Below, piece after piece: positions 1-12,420 of a stretch of DNA of 64,000 nucleotides. The position numbers and the translations under genes are program-made. This DNA comes from Budorcas taxicolor. Taxonomy: Eukaryota; Chordata; Mammalia; Artiodactyla; Bovidae. The notes under the pieces are model-generated. The model had not been told where the DNA came from. It saw only the letters and a program-made list of their open reading frames with translations, and did no database searches. Positions within the stretch are counted from its first letter, which is position 1; the number at the start of each line of letters is the position of its first letter. The stretch covers positions 16,103,775-16,167,774 of the forward strand of contig NC_068935.1 in NCBI RefSeq assembly GCF_023091745.1. The letters are read 5' to 3'.

Positions 1-46
1 TGTACTGCAGGCAGATTCTTTACCATCTGAGCCACCAGGGAAGCCC
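1..46 (-). mobile_element. Bov-tA SINE, tRNA-like head only (cut by window edge)
   Basis: The reverse complement reads GGCTTCCCTGGTGGCTCAG and continues into the tRNA-like head. The remainder is left of the window. An A-run at 61-76 follows. Confidence 0.8.
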
Positions 47-84
47 CTTTTATGTTTAAACAGAAAAAAAAAAAAAAGCCTTTG

Positions 85-2990
85 TAAAATTTGAGAGTGA
101 CCCAGAATGGTAGGGTTGTAGATAGTAGCCTTGAGTTGGTCCAAAGCTGACTCTGTATTGCCCTCTGAAGGCAGAGGTTCAGGGGTGCCATTTTTAGTCT
201 GTAATAGAAGATGGCAACTGATTCAGAAAACTCAGGAATCCACGAACTGCAATATCCTCTAAATCTGCTTAGTTGCCATTTGGTAATAAGGTGAGGGCAA
301 TTTTGAATGGCTGTACTTGTATCTACTCAGAGGGATTTGCCTCCCTAGGATATACCATGGCTTAGGTAGTGAATCTGAATATAACAAAATTGTAGTGTAT
401 TCTTACAAACTGCATGTCCTTTTATAGCCAACATTTCTAAGAGATAAAGAGAGCCCTCTTGAGAAGTGGTGATATAAGGTGAATATAAGAGCAGCTCGCC
501 TGCGTATTGGATCAAGGTGGAGGAACAGAGAAGCTGTAATGCGTGGAGGTCATGATTTAGAACCCAAGATAAGTATTAAGGGGCTTCAGGGGGGCCTTGT
601 CGCATCACAGTCAAGCTGTACTGTTGGTTTTTCCATGTTAAAGTGAAAAGGTATTGGAAATCAGGATATAAGGCATCACCAAGGAAGACTGAACAGACAT
701 CTTCTACTATGAAGTGTGTTGATTTTGGAGATATAGAAACCACGACAGTGTGGGATTGGGAACCATAGAGAAATGTGGGATACTATACAGTTTGTACCTG
801 TACATCATGGGATACTGTATGGTTTGTACCCCTATATCTTGTACAAAGAGGTGCTTATGTCCATTAGGATGTTTTTAGTGGATGGAAAAGAGTGTTGCAG
901 ACACTGGAACAAAGAATGATTAAGCCTTTAACTATGAAATCTGTCACAGTGGGTTATACTCCTTCTTGTGCTTTGAGTTTTAAGCCCATTTAGGCAGAGG
1001 CATTGTAAGGTCAGTATTGACTTGTAAGGGTTCTATAGCCCTTATTTTTCCTGTATCTGTCGATAAGGGGGGCCCAAGGATATTGGGTAATGAGAAAATT
1101 AAATCAGAAAACTGAGGTAATTTTAGGGGGGAAGTGAATGGAGGACTTAAGAGTAGTCCTCAGATACTACTCAGGTATTCAAGCAAAGCCAACCTAAGGT
1201 GTGTTATCAGAGTTTAAGAGATCAAGAAAAAGTCCTTTGGGTGTACACCTAACACTAGTTTCCCACTGAGCCAAAAAGTCCCATCTGAATTGGTTAGAGA
1301 AGGTGGAAGGACTGAAGAGAAAGGTATGTTGAGAAGTTAAGGTTCTCAGGATTAGCTAGGCAAAATTAGAGGTTAAGATAGGCAAAGGGCTAAGCAAGAC
1401 AGGGAGAGTTTGTTCAACTGGTAAATCCCACTATGGAGACTTTTTTGTTATCCTAAGGGAGGGTGGTAGGAAACTAGAAGGAGTTAATGGTAGAGAGTGT
1501 GGCTCCAGTGTCTACTAAAAATGAGATTGAATGACTGTTTATTAATTGTTGTTCAGTTGCTCAGTGGTGTCCGACTCTTTCCGACCCCGTGGACTCCAGC
1601 ACGCTAGGCTTCCCTGTCCGTCACCATCTCCCAGAGCTTGCTCAAACTCACGTCCATTGAGTCGGTGATGCCATCTAACCATTTCATCCCCTGTCATCCC
1701 CTTCTCCTCCTGCCTTCAGTCTTTCTCAGCATCAGGGTCTTTTGTAATGAGTTGATTCTTCACATCAGGTGGCCAAAGTATTGATACTGAGCTTCAGCAT
1801 CAGTCCTTCCAATAAATATTCAGGGTTAATTTCCTTTAGGATTGACTGATTTGATCTCCTTGCTGTCCAAGGGACAGCATTTATGAGTGAATAGAGTTAT
1901 TTCTCTTTGCTAATCCAAAGGCAATTAGGGATACTCTAGGATGTCTTCCTTGGAGGGGAGGAATTGCTTTGTTTCTTATTGAGCAATCTGTGTAGGGTTG
2001 CCAGGTAAAATACAGGAATTAAATTTGAATGTTGGATATGGAACAAATCATTTAGTGTACGTGTGTCCCAGATAGTTCATGAGACATACTCATGCTAAGA
2101 TATTACTTGTTGTTTATCTGAAAAAAAAATTCTGTATTTAATTTTGCTAAATCTGGCAACCCTAGTTGGCCAAAGTGGGACAGTCGCAGGCCCAGTGTCA
2201 TTTTCTCTGCAATATCTGCAGGCATTCAAACCTATCCATGTTATATTTGTGAAGGGCCTTTCATTTCCTTCAAGCTGTTCAACTCATTACTGCATAAATT
2301 TGCAGTGTGTGGTGTTCTGTTTGTTTATTATGCTCTCCACAAAATGATGAACAAAAAGTGCTGGACACCAAGTGGAACTCATGAATGGGTATAGTCTGCC
2401 AGCCTGTTTTATGCTTCCAGTATTTCAGGCTTAAAGCCTTTAACAAAGAATGTGCAGATTGCTGTAGAGGTTGTTAGCATGAATACCCAACCCTGAATAT
2501 TCTTTAGAAGGGGTTTCTGTTTGGTCCCTACAATTAGAGACAGATTCATCATGCTCTTGTTGATGAGTCTGGATTATTCCTTAGTCAATAGAAGAGGGAA
2601 AGCCTTCAGGGATTGCCTTGAAAAGACTTTCTCCTATCTCTGTGACTTTTGCATATCTGGAGAGTTCTGAAGGTAGGGACCTGAAGGTGAGAGGAAGCTA
2701 AGAAAGGGAAAGAGGAGAGAAAGAGGGCAGAGCAAAAGAGAGAGCAGGAGAGGAGGAATGCCAGGAGGGAATTAGTTTATGAGAGTCAGTCACAGTTAGA
2801 AAGGAGAAGATCTTCGGGGAGAGAGAAGGCTGAGATTATTTTAAGAGAGAAATCAATAAATTGGAATTGTTCTGAACTGCTTATTTTCTCAGTTTCTCAT
2901 TACCAGTTAAAGAAAGCTGTCCATTGTTCGTTAGCCATCTTATTTCCTTTTATTCTAAGTTACACACTTCGACGGGCCCTGAGAGTCCCA
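85..2990 (-). mobile_element. Decayed class I endogenous retrovirus, internal region (gag-pro-pol), antisense
   Basis: Read on the minus strand, 1512-1501 encodes the aspartic-protease signature D-T-G-A in a LVDTGAT context. Sequence further along (about 1090-700) reads as a frame-broken reverse transcriptase amino-terminal region, with VQD-like and VPNP-like fragments typical of gamma-type elements. The probable gag and leader part lies at 1880-2990. Frames are broken by many stops and shifts, and nothing can be expressed. A BovB 3' end is inserted at about 1548-1873. The 3' part of pol, and env if ever present, is beyond the left edge. The call rests on the protease motif and gene order; the exact family is unknown. 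Confidence 0.6.
1548..1873 (-). mobile_element. BovB LINE 3' end, antisense
   Basis: Matches the terminal part of BovB (end of ORF2 and short 3' UTR), with the typical GTTCAGT-rich end at 1553. It is inserted into the retroviral remnant. Confidence 0.85.
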
Positions 2991-3007
2991 AATCGACCAC
3001 TGCAGTT

Positions 3008-4176
3008 CAAAATTGTCTTCCTCAACACATAGATGACCAAAAAGCACACAAAAAGATGCTCAGCATCGCTAATTATTAGAGAAAGGCAAATTAAAACGAC
3101 AACGAGGTATCATTTCACACAGGTCAGAATGGCCATCATCTAAAAGTCTACAAACAATAAATGCTGGAGAGGATGTGGAGAAAAGGGAACATTCCTACAC
3201 TGTTGGTGGGAATGTAAATTGGTGCAGACACTGTGGAGAAGAGTATGGAGGTTCCTTTAAAAGCTAAAAATAGAGTTAGCATATGATCCAGCAATCCCAC
3301 TCCTGGCCATATATCTGGAGAAAACCATAATTCAAAAAGATACTTGCTCCCCAATGTTCATTGCAGGAATATTTACAATAGCTAGGACATGGAAACAACC
3401 TAAATGTCCATCAACAGAGAAATGGATAAAGAAGATTTGGTACATATATACAATAGAATATTACTCAGTCATAAAAATGAATGAAATAATGCCATTTGTC
3501 GCAACATGGATGGACCTAGAGATTATCAGACTAAGTGAAGTAAGTCAAAGACAGATTATAGGATATCACTTATATGTGGAATCTAAAAGATGATTCAAAT
3601 GAACTTATTTACAAAACAGAAACAGACTCACAGACTTCAAAAACAAACATGGTTACCAAAGGGGGAAAGTGCAGGGCAGGGATAAATTAGGAGATTGGGA
3701 TTGACATATACATACTACTATGGCATGCATGTGTGCTGAGTTGCTTCCACTGTGTCCAACTCTTTGTGACCCCATGGACTGTAGCCCAACAGGCTCCTCT
3801 GTCCATGGGATTCTCCAGGCAAGAATACTGGAGTGGGTTGCCATGCCTTCCTCCAGGGGATCTTCCCCACCCAGGGATTGAACCCGAGTCTCCTACATCT
3901 CCTGCATTGCAGGTGAATTCTTCTGCTGAGCCACTGGGATAGCCCACACACTACTACATATAAAACAGACAATCAACAAGGACCTACTATATAGCACAGG
4001 AAACTCTACTCAATATTCTATAGTAATCTATATGAAAAAAGGATCTGAAAAAGAATGCATATATGTGTATGTATAACTGAACCAGTGTGTTGTACACCTG
4101 AAAGTAATACAACATTGTAAATCAACTATACCCCAATATAAAATAAAAATTAAAAGAAACAAAATTGTTTTCCTCA
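3008..4176 (+). mobile_element. L1 3' end with 17-bp target-site duplication
   Basis: The end of L1 ORF2 (WKQPKCPSTEKWIKK-type C terminus) and the 3' UTR run to an A-rich tail at about 4135-4159. Direct repeats flank it at 3008-3024 and 4160-4176, 17 bp with one mismatch. They show that it split the older retroviral sequence. A Bov-tA sits inside at 3722-3948. Confidence 0.9.
3722..3948 (-). mobile_element. Bov-tA SINE, antisense, nested in L1
   Basis: Standard Bov-tA sequence (Bov-A body plus tRNA-Glu-like head) in reverse orientation, with TACTACTA-like repeats on both sides. L1 sequence resumes directly after it. Confidence 0.9.
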
Positions 4177-5100
4177 GAGTCACTCCATTCAGCCCATAAT
4201 AAAAGAGATCAACATAGAAGAAGAGAGAAAGACCTCACTCAAACTTAGAATCATCATCCGTTCTCTGTTCCCAGAGAACCTCAAAATACAAAAAGAAAAT
4301 AGAGGCAGTCAGACAATGTGTTCACCCTTTCAAAGAATCAAAGCCTGCAACTTGTGCGCAACAACGAAGAACTGGAGCACATGAGCAGGAATGGTACTCA
4401 CCATTTGACCCAGCAGGGGCCTGCAAGAAGGGAGGAAGAGGTTCCCCAGTATGCTCTACCCATAGTTGAATCTCAGTAGGCCCAAGGGTTATCCAGACCC
4501 AATCTGAGGTTACAGACTTTATTCAGGTGATTTGCATCCGGGAGCATCTCGACATTAGCTCTCTCCCTGAGCTGAAGCAGGATTGGGTTTATTTATTTAT
4601 TTGGCTGTGTTGGGTCTTCATTGCATCATGCGAGATCTTTCCAGGTGGCACACGGACTCTAGTTCTGTGCATGGGCTTCAGATTGCATGGGCTTCAGTAG
4701 TTGCAGCGTGCAGGCTTACTTGCTTCGCAGCTTGTGGGATCTTAGTTCTCTGACCAGGGATCAAACCTGCATCCCTTGCATTGCAAGGTGGATTCTATAC
4801 CACTGGGCCATCAGGGAAGTCCCAGGATTGGGAGTTTCATAGGATGAGGAGGGTTATAGGACTGTTGTCATGTCCCAGGTTGCAGTTTTCTTTAACTGTT
4901 AGTGCTGCACACCTGTGGTTGGAATGGTTGGAGAGCGTTCTGGTTTATGGCAGCTCTCTGGGCAATCTCATTTTGGCTGCTTGCAGAACAGTTCTTTCAA
5001 AAGCTGACTTTTTTTGGGCCTGTGGACCCTCTGTTAACTCTTGAATGCCAGTTAAGGTACAAGGGACAGGGAGCAAAAATAAGAAAAATAAAAAGAGATA
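4177..5100 (-). mobile_element. Probable LTR of the antisense retroviral remnant
   Basis: Following the internal region on the minus strand, this stretch contains an AATAAA (about 4512-4507) placed like an LTR R/U5 polyadenylation signal, then sequence leading toward the probable leader at about 2990-3008. The TG...CA ends cannot be fixed. It is interrupted by an L1 (3025-4159) and a CHR SINE (4588-4823). The right limit is a guess. Confidence 0.35.
4579..4832 (-). mobile_element. CHR-type tRNA-derived SINE with 9-bp TSD, antisense
   Basis: The tRNA-like head (reverse complement of CCAGGGATCAAACCTGCATC and neighbours) and a T-rich left end from the SINE tail are both visible. AGGATTGGG repeats flank it at 4579-4587 and 4824-4832. 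Confidence 0.85.
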
Positions 5101-6394
5101 TTTCGAGCAAGGAAAAAACTGGGATATATTTTACTTCCTTTACAGTTGTCTCTCAGCTTCCACCATTTACTCACTCTCCACTCAGATACTCAGATTCTCA
5201 AGTTCAAATGTCAGATTTTCCTTTTCTTGTACTACACAGCTTGAACCATCCCAATGCTCCCCACAAGATATCTTTGCACCCCAGGTTTGTTGCCTTCATA
5301 AACTCCACCCCATAGCCACAGGACAGGTCACCTCTGTTGGGTGAGGAGCATGAAATCAGGGAGGACTTCATGGAGGAGGCTGTATCTGAGCTGGGGAAGG
5401 CCCCAGATGGGGCAGGATCTGCTTAAGCTGAGACTGTAGGAAAGACTTTTCAGTAAGAGATAATAGTATGAATTTATTCATTCTTCACATAAAGTATTGT
5501 GGAGAGCCTTCTTGGTGCTAGGCACTAATTGTATACTGACTAAGAGTATGGATTTTGAGGACAAAGACTCAAATCCCAAGCCTTGCCACTTCCTAGCCAT
5601 AGGGGTTGGGGAATCAGCTATAACCTAATCAGTGAAGTGGGAAGAGTGGAGACTGACAAATTGGAGAGCAAAATCCCTGTTTAATGGGGATAACAGCTCA
5701 GATGCTGACAGTCATAGCTGTGTGGGCTAGTTGGGGGTAATACTCTGATAGTTCAAAAAAAACTAAGATTCTAGATTTTTATGTGAAAATTTTTAATTTT
5801 TAAAGTATAGGCTGCTTCATTTCAAAGAATAAGTTTGTAGGTCAAACTATATACATCTGTGGCTGACAAGTTTGTCCCCTCTGACTTTAAGGCTTAACTC
5901 TGTACTTGGTACAGCAGGCGGAGCCCTCTAGCCAACACCTCTGCTTCATCCCAGCCTTGATTCGGTCTATACCTCTCCTTCCTTGCTGCTCTGTGGCCCA
6001 ACACAGTAAAGCTGTTCTCCACACGATCCTCTGTGTTCATGCATATGTAGTTGAAATGTCCTTCTCCACATCCCCACCTCAATTTTCTTTTCCTAACATC
6101 TACTCTTTAAGAGCTATGTTCCTTTAAGAAGCAAGCCTTCACCAGCTCCTCCTCTGTTCTTCCAAAAACCCTGGTTACTACTTACTTAACTGCACTGTGG
6201 TGTCATTCCCTGTCTGTTCATATTTCTTTTCCACTAGTCTGAGTATACTGTGGCTGGGACATAAGGACATGCAATGAATATTTATTTTGTAAATGAATAA
6301 ATGGAATGAATGTGTCTTTACAAGGTCACTTGCTATATCTAACCATGCACCAAGAAAAGCATGAAGCCCCATTTCTATCCACTCATCCATTTAT
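5101..6394. other. Intergenic; no gene seen
   Basis: No exon-like conservation or convincing ORF. A weak MIR-like piece may lie at about 5500-5600. The short open frames here have no recognisable domain. Confidence 0.5.
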
Positions 6395-6850
6395 CCAGCA
6401 GATATTTATTGAGCACCAATTATATGCCAGGGACTGTTCTAGGTGATGGAGATTCAGGAATGAACATGCCAGGCAAAGTCCCTGTCTTCACATAGCTCAT
6501 ATTTTAGTGTGGGAAGACATGAAACAAAATATATACTACAATGTGAGATAGTAATAAATGCCACAAGGAGAATATAAAAGCTGGTGAACCCTTAGAAGGT
6601 GACAGGTGCACTTTTAGATAGGGGAGTTGGGGAAGGGATCTCTGGACGAGCAAAGATTTGTGAGAGGGATGGGTGCAAACCATACAGAGAGCTGGAGGAG
6701 AACACTAAGTGCAAAGGCCCTGGAGCGGGAGCATGGTTGGCATGTTTAAGGAACAGCCAGGAGGCCAGAGTGGCTACCGGGGAGTGAGCAAGGCAGAGGG
6801 TGGTGGGAGACCAGACAGGCAACAGAGGGGAGATCAGACAGGCTAGACCA
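6395..6850 (+). repeat. Old mammalian-wide interspersed repeat, family not named
   Basis: Begins with a phrase of the ATATTTATTGAGCACC type and continues with GTGAGATAGTAATAAATGCC and an AGGAACAGCCAGGAGGCCAG segment. The same text recurs in diverged form at about 11840-12420, 14440-15500, 18090-18720 and 45720-46130. Confidence 0.45.
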
Positions 6851-8640
6851 TATTATCGTCACCCTCCTCAACCACCCAGAGACCACAAAGCCTTAGCTGA
6901 AAAATGGGGTAAGGAATTTCAGCCTTGCTGGGTTGTGTGGTAGCAGTCCCAGGGAGATACACATGGGTCAAAATGGCTTTTCTCACAGATACATGCTTCT
7001 CTTAATGCCGTTACTATCCAGAGTTTTTACTGCAAGGCTCTCAAGATGCAGGTCCCACCTGAGACCAGGTGCTGTTTGCCTTGGGAGGGTCATGAACTGG
7101 TGGAGATTGGTCAGTTATTTCCTGCTGGTTGGGGCTGGAACCAGGCTGCACACCTCCGCCCAGTTGGAAAGGGCTCCGGAGCTGTTATTCATCAGATACA
7201 AGTCTCGAGGTTCCCACTTCTACACCTTTTCCTCTCCCAGGAAGAGGGAGCTTTCCTGGAGCTTTTCCTGGGTCTGACCCAGGGCAAGTTTAAAGCTCCA
7301 TGAAATGAAGGATTTGGATCCAATGGTCTAGAGCTGTCACATCACATCTGTGTCTTAACTCTTCCTGTGACAGGCCACCTGATTTCTCACCCTGGAAGTG
7401 GGCTTCCTGTGGGCCTCTTCATGTAGCTGCATGCAGGTGTAAGCATAACTGTGCAGCTTATTCAAAAACAGTGGTGGTGGCAGAGTTTGACTGAAACCCC
7501 AAGGTCTCTTTTCCCAAACATTGCCTCCCACAGCTTCTCTTCTCCTGCATGGCCTAACATTCCTGCCATTGATCATCCCTCACAAGTAAAGGTGAGGGGC
7601 TATCTCTGGGGGTAACATCTGGGATCCAGCAGGCCTGAACACCCACCCTACCCAAGCAAGACTCAATCAAGCTCCTGGAAGGCAGAAGGACAGAACATCT
7701 CCTTTGAGTGAGAGACACACAGCCTTCCAGACTGTCAGAAAAACCAGTGGGGGAGGCTCAGGCCAAGGTCTCTGCTGAGTGGCCCTGAGCAGCTCCAGCA
7801 CACGAAGTGCCAGGGACCACTAGGAGCTGACTCCCTGGGAGTGCTATAATGGATTGTGGCTCTGAAGGAAAATGTGACTGGCCTTGTAGCATGATTTGGG
7901 GCTAGCTATTCTGTAATTTATTGCTGAGTCGTGGAGCTTTCAGACCTGGAGGCACAGTTTAATCTCCTCGATGAGCATAGGAGAAGGATACAACTTATCA
8001 AGGTCTGGTCACTCACAGGAAGCCTCCCTACTCCTGCTTTGCTGATCTCAGTTTTGTGCTTCCCCCAGAGTTGCTACTGCCAAGGATTATGGGAACCCTA
8101 AGTCCTCCTTCACATCAGAAGTGCTGAACTGCCCAGGAAGACTTGAGTCAGTGGAGGAGGCTTTGAAGGTGGGGGTGCTGGTGCCTCCCAGTGGCCCAAT
8201 ACCTGGGGCCAAGAAGGGACCCCTGGTGGGGGAGGAGGACAGATACTTCCCTTAGACTCTAGGGTGAAAGCATCCTGTGAGCTTAGCTGGACCTGAGCTT
8301 CTGGCCCAAATTTCATCCTTAATAAGCTCTGTAAATATAGGGGTGTATTATGAGCCACAGTGTCCCTGTCACTTTAAACTGGAAGTTGCAAGATCATATG
8401 AGGTGAGCCTGGTATAAGCAGTTGAGGGTTGTAGGGACTGTGAGCACTGAAAGCTTACAAGACCCATGTAAGGCAGCAGCCACTCCTCAGATGTCCTCAG
8501 TTGGTGCCACACTGCAGTCTGCCTGGATGGCCTCATCTATCAGTGGTTTTAGGAGAAAGATCTTTACAAAGTGATTTTAGAAATTTCCCACATATTTCAA
8601 TGTTGATAAAGAATTACATTTGTATCAATACAACAAGCTC
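6851..8640. other. Intergenic; nothing recognised
   Basis: Mostly unique-looking, moderately GC-rich sequence. No splice-bounded coding segment or recent transposon is visible. Confidence 0.5.
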
Positions 8641-8649
8641 ATCTATGGC

Positions 8650-8890
8650 ACTTATTATATGTAGGCACTGTTCTAAGCCCTTTGCAAATAATAAGGTGTA
8701 TAATTCTTACAGTAATTGCAGTCTCATGAGGTCAGTCTTCTTTTATCTCATTTTGTGGGTGAGGAAAATGAGGCACAAAGAATTGAAGTAACTTACCCAC
8801 AATCCCTCAGCTGGTAAGTGGCAAAGCCCAGGCTTAAAGCCAAGCAGCCTGACTCTGTAGACCGTGCTCTTTGTCACTTTGCTAGGCTGC
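8650..8890 (-). repeat. MIR SINE, antisense
   Basis: Shows the reverse of the MIR core: a GAGG(A/C)AAATGAGGCAC-like segment, then AAGTAACTTACCCAC, then CAGCTGGTAAGTGGCAAAGC. Diverged but easily aligned by eye. Confidence 0.8.
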
Positions 8891-9584
8891 CTCATTACAA
8901 CTAGCAAACAAGCAAATATTATATAAATAGCAAAAACAAAACACCATGCAGGACAAAAACCAAGCAGACAAGTAAGCACAAAAACAGGCTTTTCATATGC
9001 TTTAAACCAAATCCAGCAGAATTTGACACTTTTTCTGTTTTCTCCTGCTTTTGTCATTACATAGCTTCTCTGTAAGCTCCTTCATGCCTGACCTCCATCT
9101 TAACAACTCTTTTTTAGATATTCCAAACACTCTTTCCCCAGCCTGTCCATAAAGCAACCTGGCCTCTTTGCCTTATTGTCATTCTACCTCTCTGTTTTCA
9201 TCGTTCATTCTAGATTTTTACCTTCAAAAATCCTACTCACATCCTCCCGGAATCCCTCTCTCTTGCCAGGTGGATCCCATGGAACTCATTCTGCAAAGAA
9301 GATTTGGGTGTTTGCAGCCCTCCCTTCCAATGGCTCACACGCCTCTTTCTGTACTTGTGTTTATTTGTTCTCTGTGTTGCCTAATGAGGCCTTTCATAAT
9401 TGTGTACTTCTTAGCATCAGTCCCTAAGTGTGTATTTAGTATGTATTTGTCTTGTCTTCCCAACAAGAGTGTGAGCCATGTAAGCAGGGGCTGTGTTAAC
9501 TGTGTATTCTGCTGTCCCTTGTTCAGAGCCAGGAGGTCACATCACTTAATTGGCAAGGGGATGGGAGTTGGGGCTGTCACACTT

Positions 9585-9795
9585 GGGCCCAAGGCCTCGC
9601 TCTGCCACTTACAAACTCTGTGACCAATGAAAACTCATTTTACCTCTCTTAACTTCATTTCTCTCACTTGTAAAACGAGGAGCATACCTAATACCTCCTT
9701 CACAAGATTAGCGTGAAACACAATGCATATGATATGCTTAATCCAGGGCCTATCAGCTAGTAAGCCTTCGGCATTTGGCAGCTCTTATTACTATG
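9585..9795 (+). repeat. MIR SINE, sense
   Basis: MIR core in sense order: CTCTGCCACTTACAAACTCTG, a CTCACTTGTAAAACGAGGA-like segment, then the 3' AGCTCTTATTACTAT end. Confidence 0.75.
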
Positions 9796-10980
9796 TCACA
9801 GTGCCATTAATCAGCTCATGGAGCTGTGAAACTCCTCAATCTCTTGGCTCCAAAAACATCTGTTTTTAGGGTTAACCTCACTCAGGTATGGCAATTTTAG
9901 GACATGTTGAATAGGACTAGTTGAACAACTAAACCAACTCACCAACCAACTAAACAAAAACCAATGCAGGGTCCTGCAATTATACAATTAGAATGTGATT
10001 TTTTTCAGGATTTAAATCAAACTTGATCTCTCCCAGTTGGAAGGAATGGGAAGGTCTGGGACCTCTTTGGGTTGAATAGATGTAGATGTGTCCCTGTATG
10101 TGCACACATTTGCACGTGCTTGTGCCTGCACATATGTATCTTTTGAAGCAGAGCCTATGACATGTGTTTGTACAGTGCGTCAACACAAACTGCCTAGGAG
10201 TAGGCTTCCCCAAACACATTAATGTACACAGTGGGTTGAGTCACACTATCAGTTAACATAGGGTTCCTGGTACTAACCCTTTCCAGCCTCCCTACTATCA
10301 CTAGGTAAGCAATCCCATGCTACTCGACACAAGCTGACTCATACTTTTTGTTAAAACATAACTTACCAAAGGAGAATTTTTTGGATGCTTCTTCCTTCCA
10401 AGACAGGAAACAAAGATTCCCCAAATTCAACAGGACAGCAACCTCCATAGCTCTACCTAAATATATTCCCATAGTGCCTTTGATTCACAGCTTTACTGAA
10501 GGCTGCTGGAAGACTCTAAATAGGGTTTCCAGAGAGCATATTTAGGGGGTGTGAGTTCACACCAGGTTGATTGCTGTGGGAATTCCAGTCCTTACAACGC
10601 AGGGATGGGAGGGAGAGGAGAGACTCTTTCACTGAATAACACCATCACAGAATTCACTTGACAGATTTTCTTTCTGGAACCCTTACTTTGGAACTCCCAG
10701 CCTCCTTGTGTGGAGAATTGCAAAATTATGTGCCACTTCTTTTTTATCGTTTTCAAGGCAACTCAATGTTAACTTGGAAAAGGAAGTTTGTTGTTGTTGA
10801 TGATACTGATATTACTCTAGATTTGTTTATTAACAAATATATCAGGTCATGCACACCCAAATAAATTCCGTCTTTTAAATATTCACTTTGATATACCAAG
10901 AATTTGGAAAAGTGAATTCACCAAACATTACTAGGTCAGTTCCTTTAAATCACAGTCTATCATAAGTTAGTGTACTTCTA
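9796..10980. other. Intergenic; nothing recognised
   Basis: AT-rich unique sequence. No gene, tRNA or recent repeat was identified. Confidence 0.5.
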
Positions 10981-10982
10981 AA

Positions 10983-11182
10983 GGTTGCTCAGTGGCAGAG
11001 TCTGCCTGCAATGCAGGAGATGTGGGTTTGATCCCTGGGTCAGGAAGATTCCCCCGGAGAAGGAAATGGCAACCCACTCCAGTATTCTTGCCTGGGAAAT
11101 CCCAAGGACAGAAGAGCTTGGCGGGCTACAGTTCATGTGGTCACAAAAGAGTTGGACATGACTTAGTGACTAAGACTAATTA
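10983..11182 (+). mobile_element. Bov-tA SINE, sense
   Basis: The tRNA-like head (GGTTGCTCAGTGGCAGAGTC) is followed by the Bov-A body ending GACTTAGTGACTAAG. The short open frame inside is SINE sequence. Confidence 0.9.
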
Positions 11183-11234
11183 ACTAAACAATAACAAAGC
11201 CATAAGTTAATGGCATGTGTCCCAGAACCAGGTA

Positions 11235-11770
11235 TCTTGGGCTGAGGTCCTGACTCTGTCATTTATGTGATGTTTGGAAAAATTCTCTCTGAGCCTCATT
11301 TTCAGCAATAAGGCAGTTATTGGAACTGAGGTTTTGACCACCAGCAGTTTTACTTCTGAGGAGGATGACCGACAGCCATTTCACAACAGGGAACTGGTAA
11401 AGCAAGATAAATATGGCTGCTCAGTAGATGTGCACAGTAAAGGATGGGGAGGGGGAGCAGGAGCCAATAGGTATTGCCCTCTGAAGAGAGCAGAAGATCA
11501 CTTAAGTGTGCAGGTGAGTAGGATGCAGGCTATATATAATAACAGGAATATTCGAGGCCAGTTGAGAGGATGAGAATATGAGTCCTGAGGCTATGTGTTG
11601 TTATATATGAGGTTTGTGCAAATTGCTTCATTTCCCTGTGCTTCTCTTTCTTCCCCTATAAAATAAGCATCATAAAACTGCCTACATCATAAGGCTTTGA
11701 AGAAGATTGTGGTATAATGAATATAAAGAACTTAGAATAATGTCTGGCCCGTAACAAGCTCAGTGTGTGT
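11235..11770 (+). repeat. Two MIR fragments, sense
   Basis: One fragment at about 11235-11330 and a better one at about 11580-11770 (TTCCCCTATAAAATAAGCAT and the following CTGCCTACATCATAAGG). Both are diverged. Confidence 0.6.
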
Positions 11771-11822
11771 GTGTGGAGGGGGGGGGGGGAGGTGGGGAGG
11801 GAGGAGGAGGGAGGGAGGGAGA
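11765..11822 (+). repeat. GT then G/A-rich low-complexity tract
   Basis: A short (GT)n passes into long G runs and GGGA repeats, ending GGGAGGGAGGGAG. Purine-only for about 45 bp with several runs of three or more G, so it can form a G-quadruplex on the plus strand. Confidence 0.85.
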
Positions 11823-11839
11823 AAGCACCTAAACACAGT

Positions 11840-12420
11840 CCTTATCCTCCTTCAGAGCTTGCATTCTTAGAAGCGTGCAGAGGACCAGTGCATGAATAGC
11901 TGCCCTATCCTCTAAGTGCTGGGCAAATGGTATTCAGTAGTGCTGTAAAGATGAGGAATCCCATTCACGTGTGGGAATCAGGAGACAGTATATGGAGGGT
12001 TAGACTCAGGGGATAAGTAGGTATTTGACAAATAGACCTGATGGGGTAGGATAGCTAAAGGAGGGAGTAGCTTTGTAAGGGCACAGGGGTGGGAAACTGA
12101 GGCAGAGGTTCAGGAAACAGAGTAATTTTGTTTGGAGACTACTTGTAAGACTTTAACCAGTTCTGACACTCTTTGGTGTTACAAATAGCAGAAGATAGAC
12201 AGGAGAGGCAGGTTGAGGATGCCAGATAAAAACATTTGTCTTGGCAAAAAGGTGATGGGGTGTCACAGCAGATTTTTGATGTTAAGAATGACACGATTAC
12301 ATTGGACTTTCAGAAAGCTTATCTTACAGGGTTACAAAAGATGTATTTGAGAAGAAGATCTGAGTCCAGGAGATGGGCTCAGAGGCTACTGCAGCCATCT
12401 AAATGACAGATGACAGTGAC
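11840..12420 (+). repeat. Old interspersed repeat, same unnamed family as 6395-6850
   Basis: Diverged copy with a body similar to the 14440-15500 copy (GAGGCAGAGG... then a loss of alignment, then GATGGAAAGAAGACGATGAG-type text). Boundaries are approximate. Confidence 0.35.

Noticed and set aside
3653..3972. Several open frames of 60-90 codons on both strands
   Set aside because: They lie inside a Bov-tA SINE. The same peptide types (for example SCLENPMDRGAW-like words) recur at every Bov-A copy in the window.
4902..5344. Open frames of 137 and 99 codons on the plus strand
   Set aside because: They fall in the probable retroviral LTR zone, show no domain, have no splice or promoter context, and overlap each other in different frames.
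6933..7303. Open frames of 114 and 85 codons
   Set aside because: Moderately GC-rich non-repeat sequence with no recognisable protein family and no flanking exon signals.
9168..9623. 151-codon open frame
   Set aside because: The composition is pyrimidine-rich, rich in Ser/Cys/Leu without motif, and it runs into a MIR. Treated as chance.
10983..11060. tRNA-like head with B-box text resembling a tRNA gene
   Set aside because: This and all similar GGTTTGATCCCTGG-type matches are the tRNA-derived heads of Bov-tA or CHR SINEs, without a foldable full cloverleaf.
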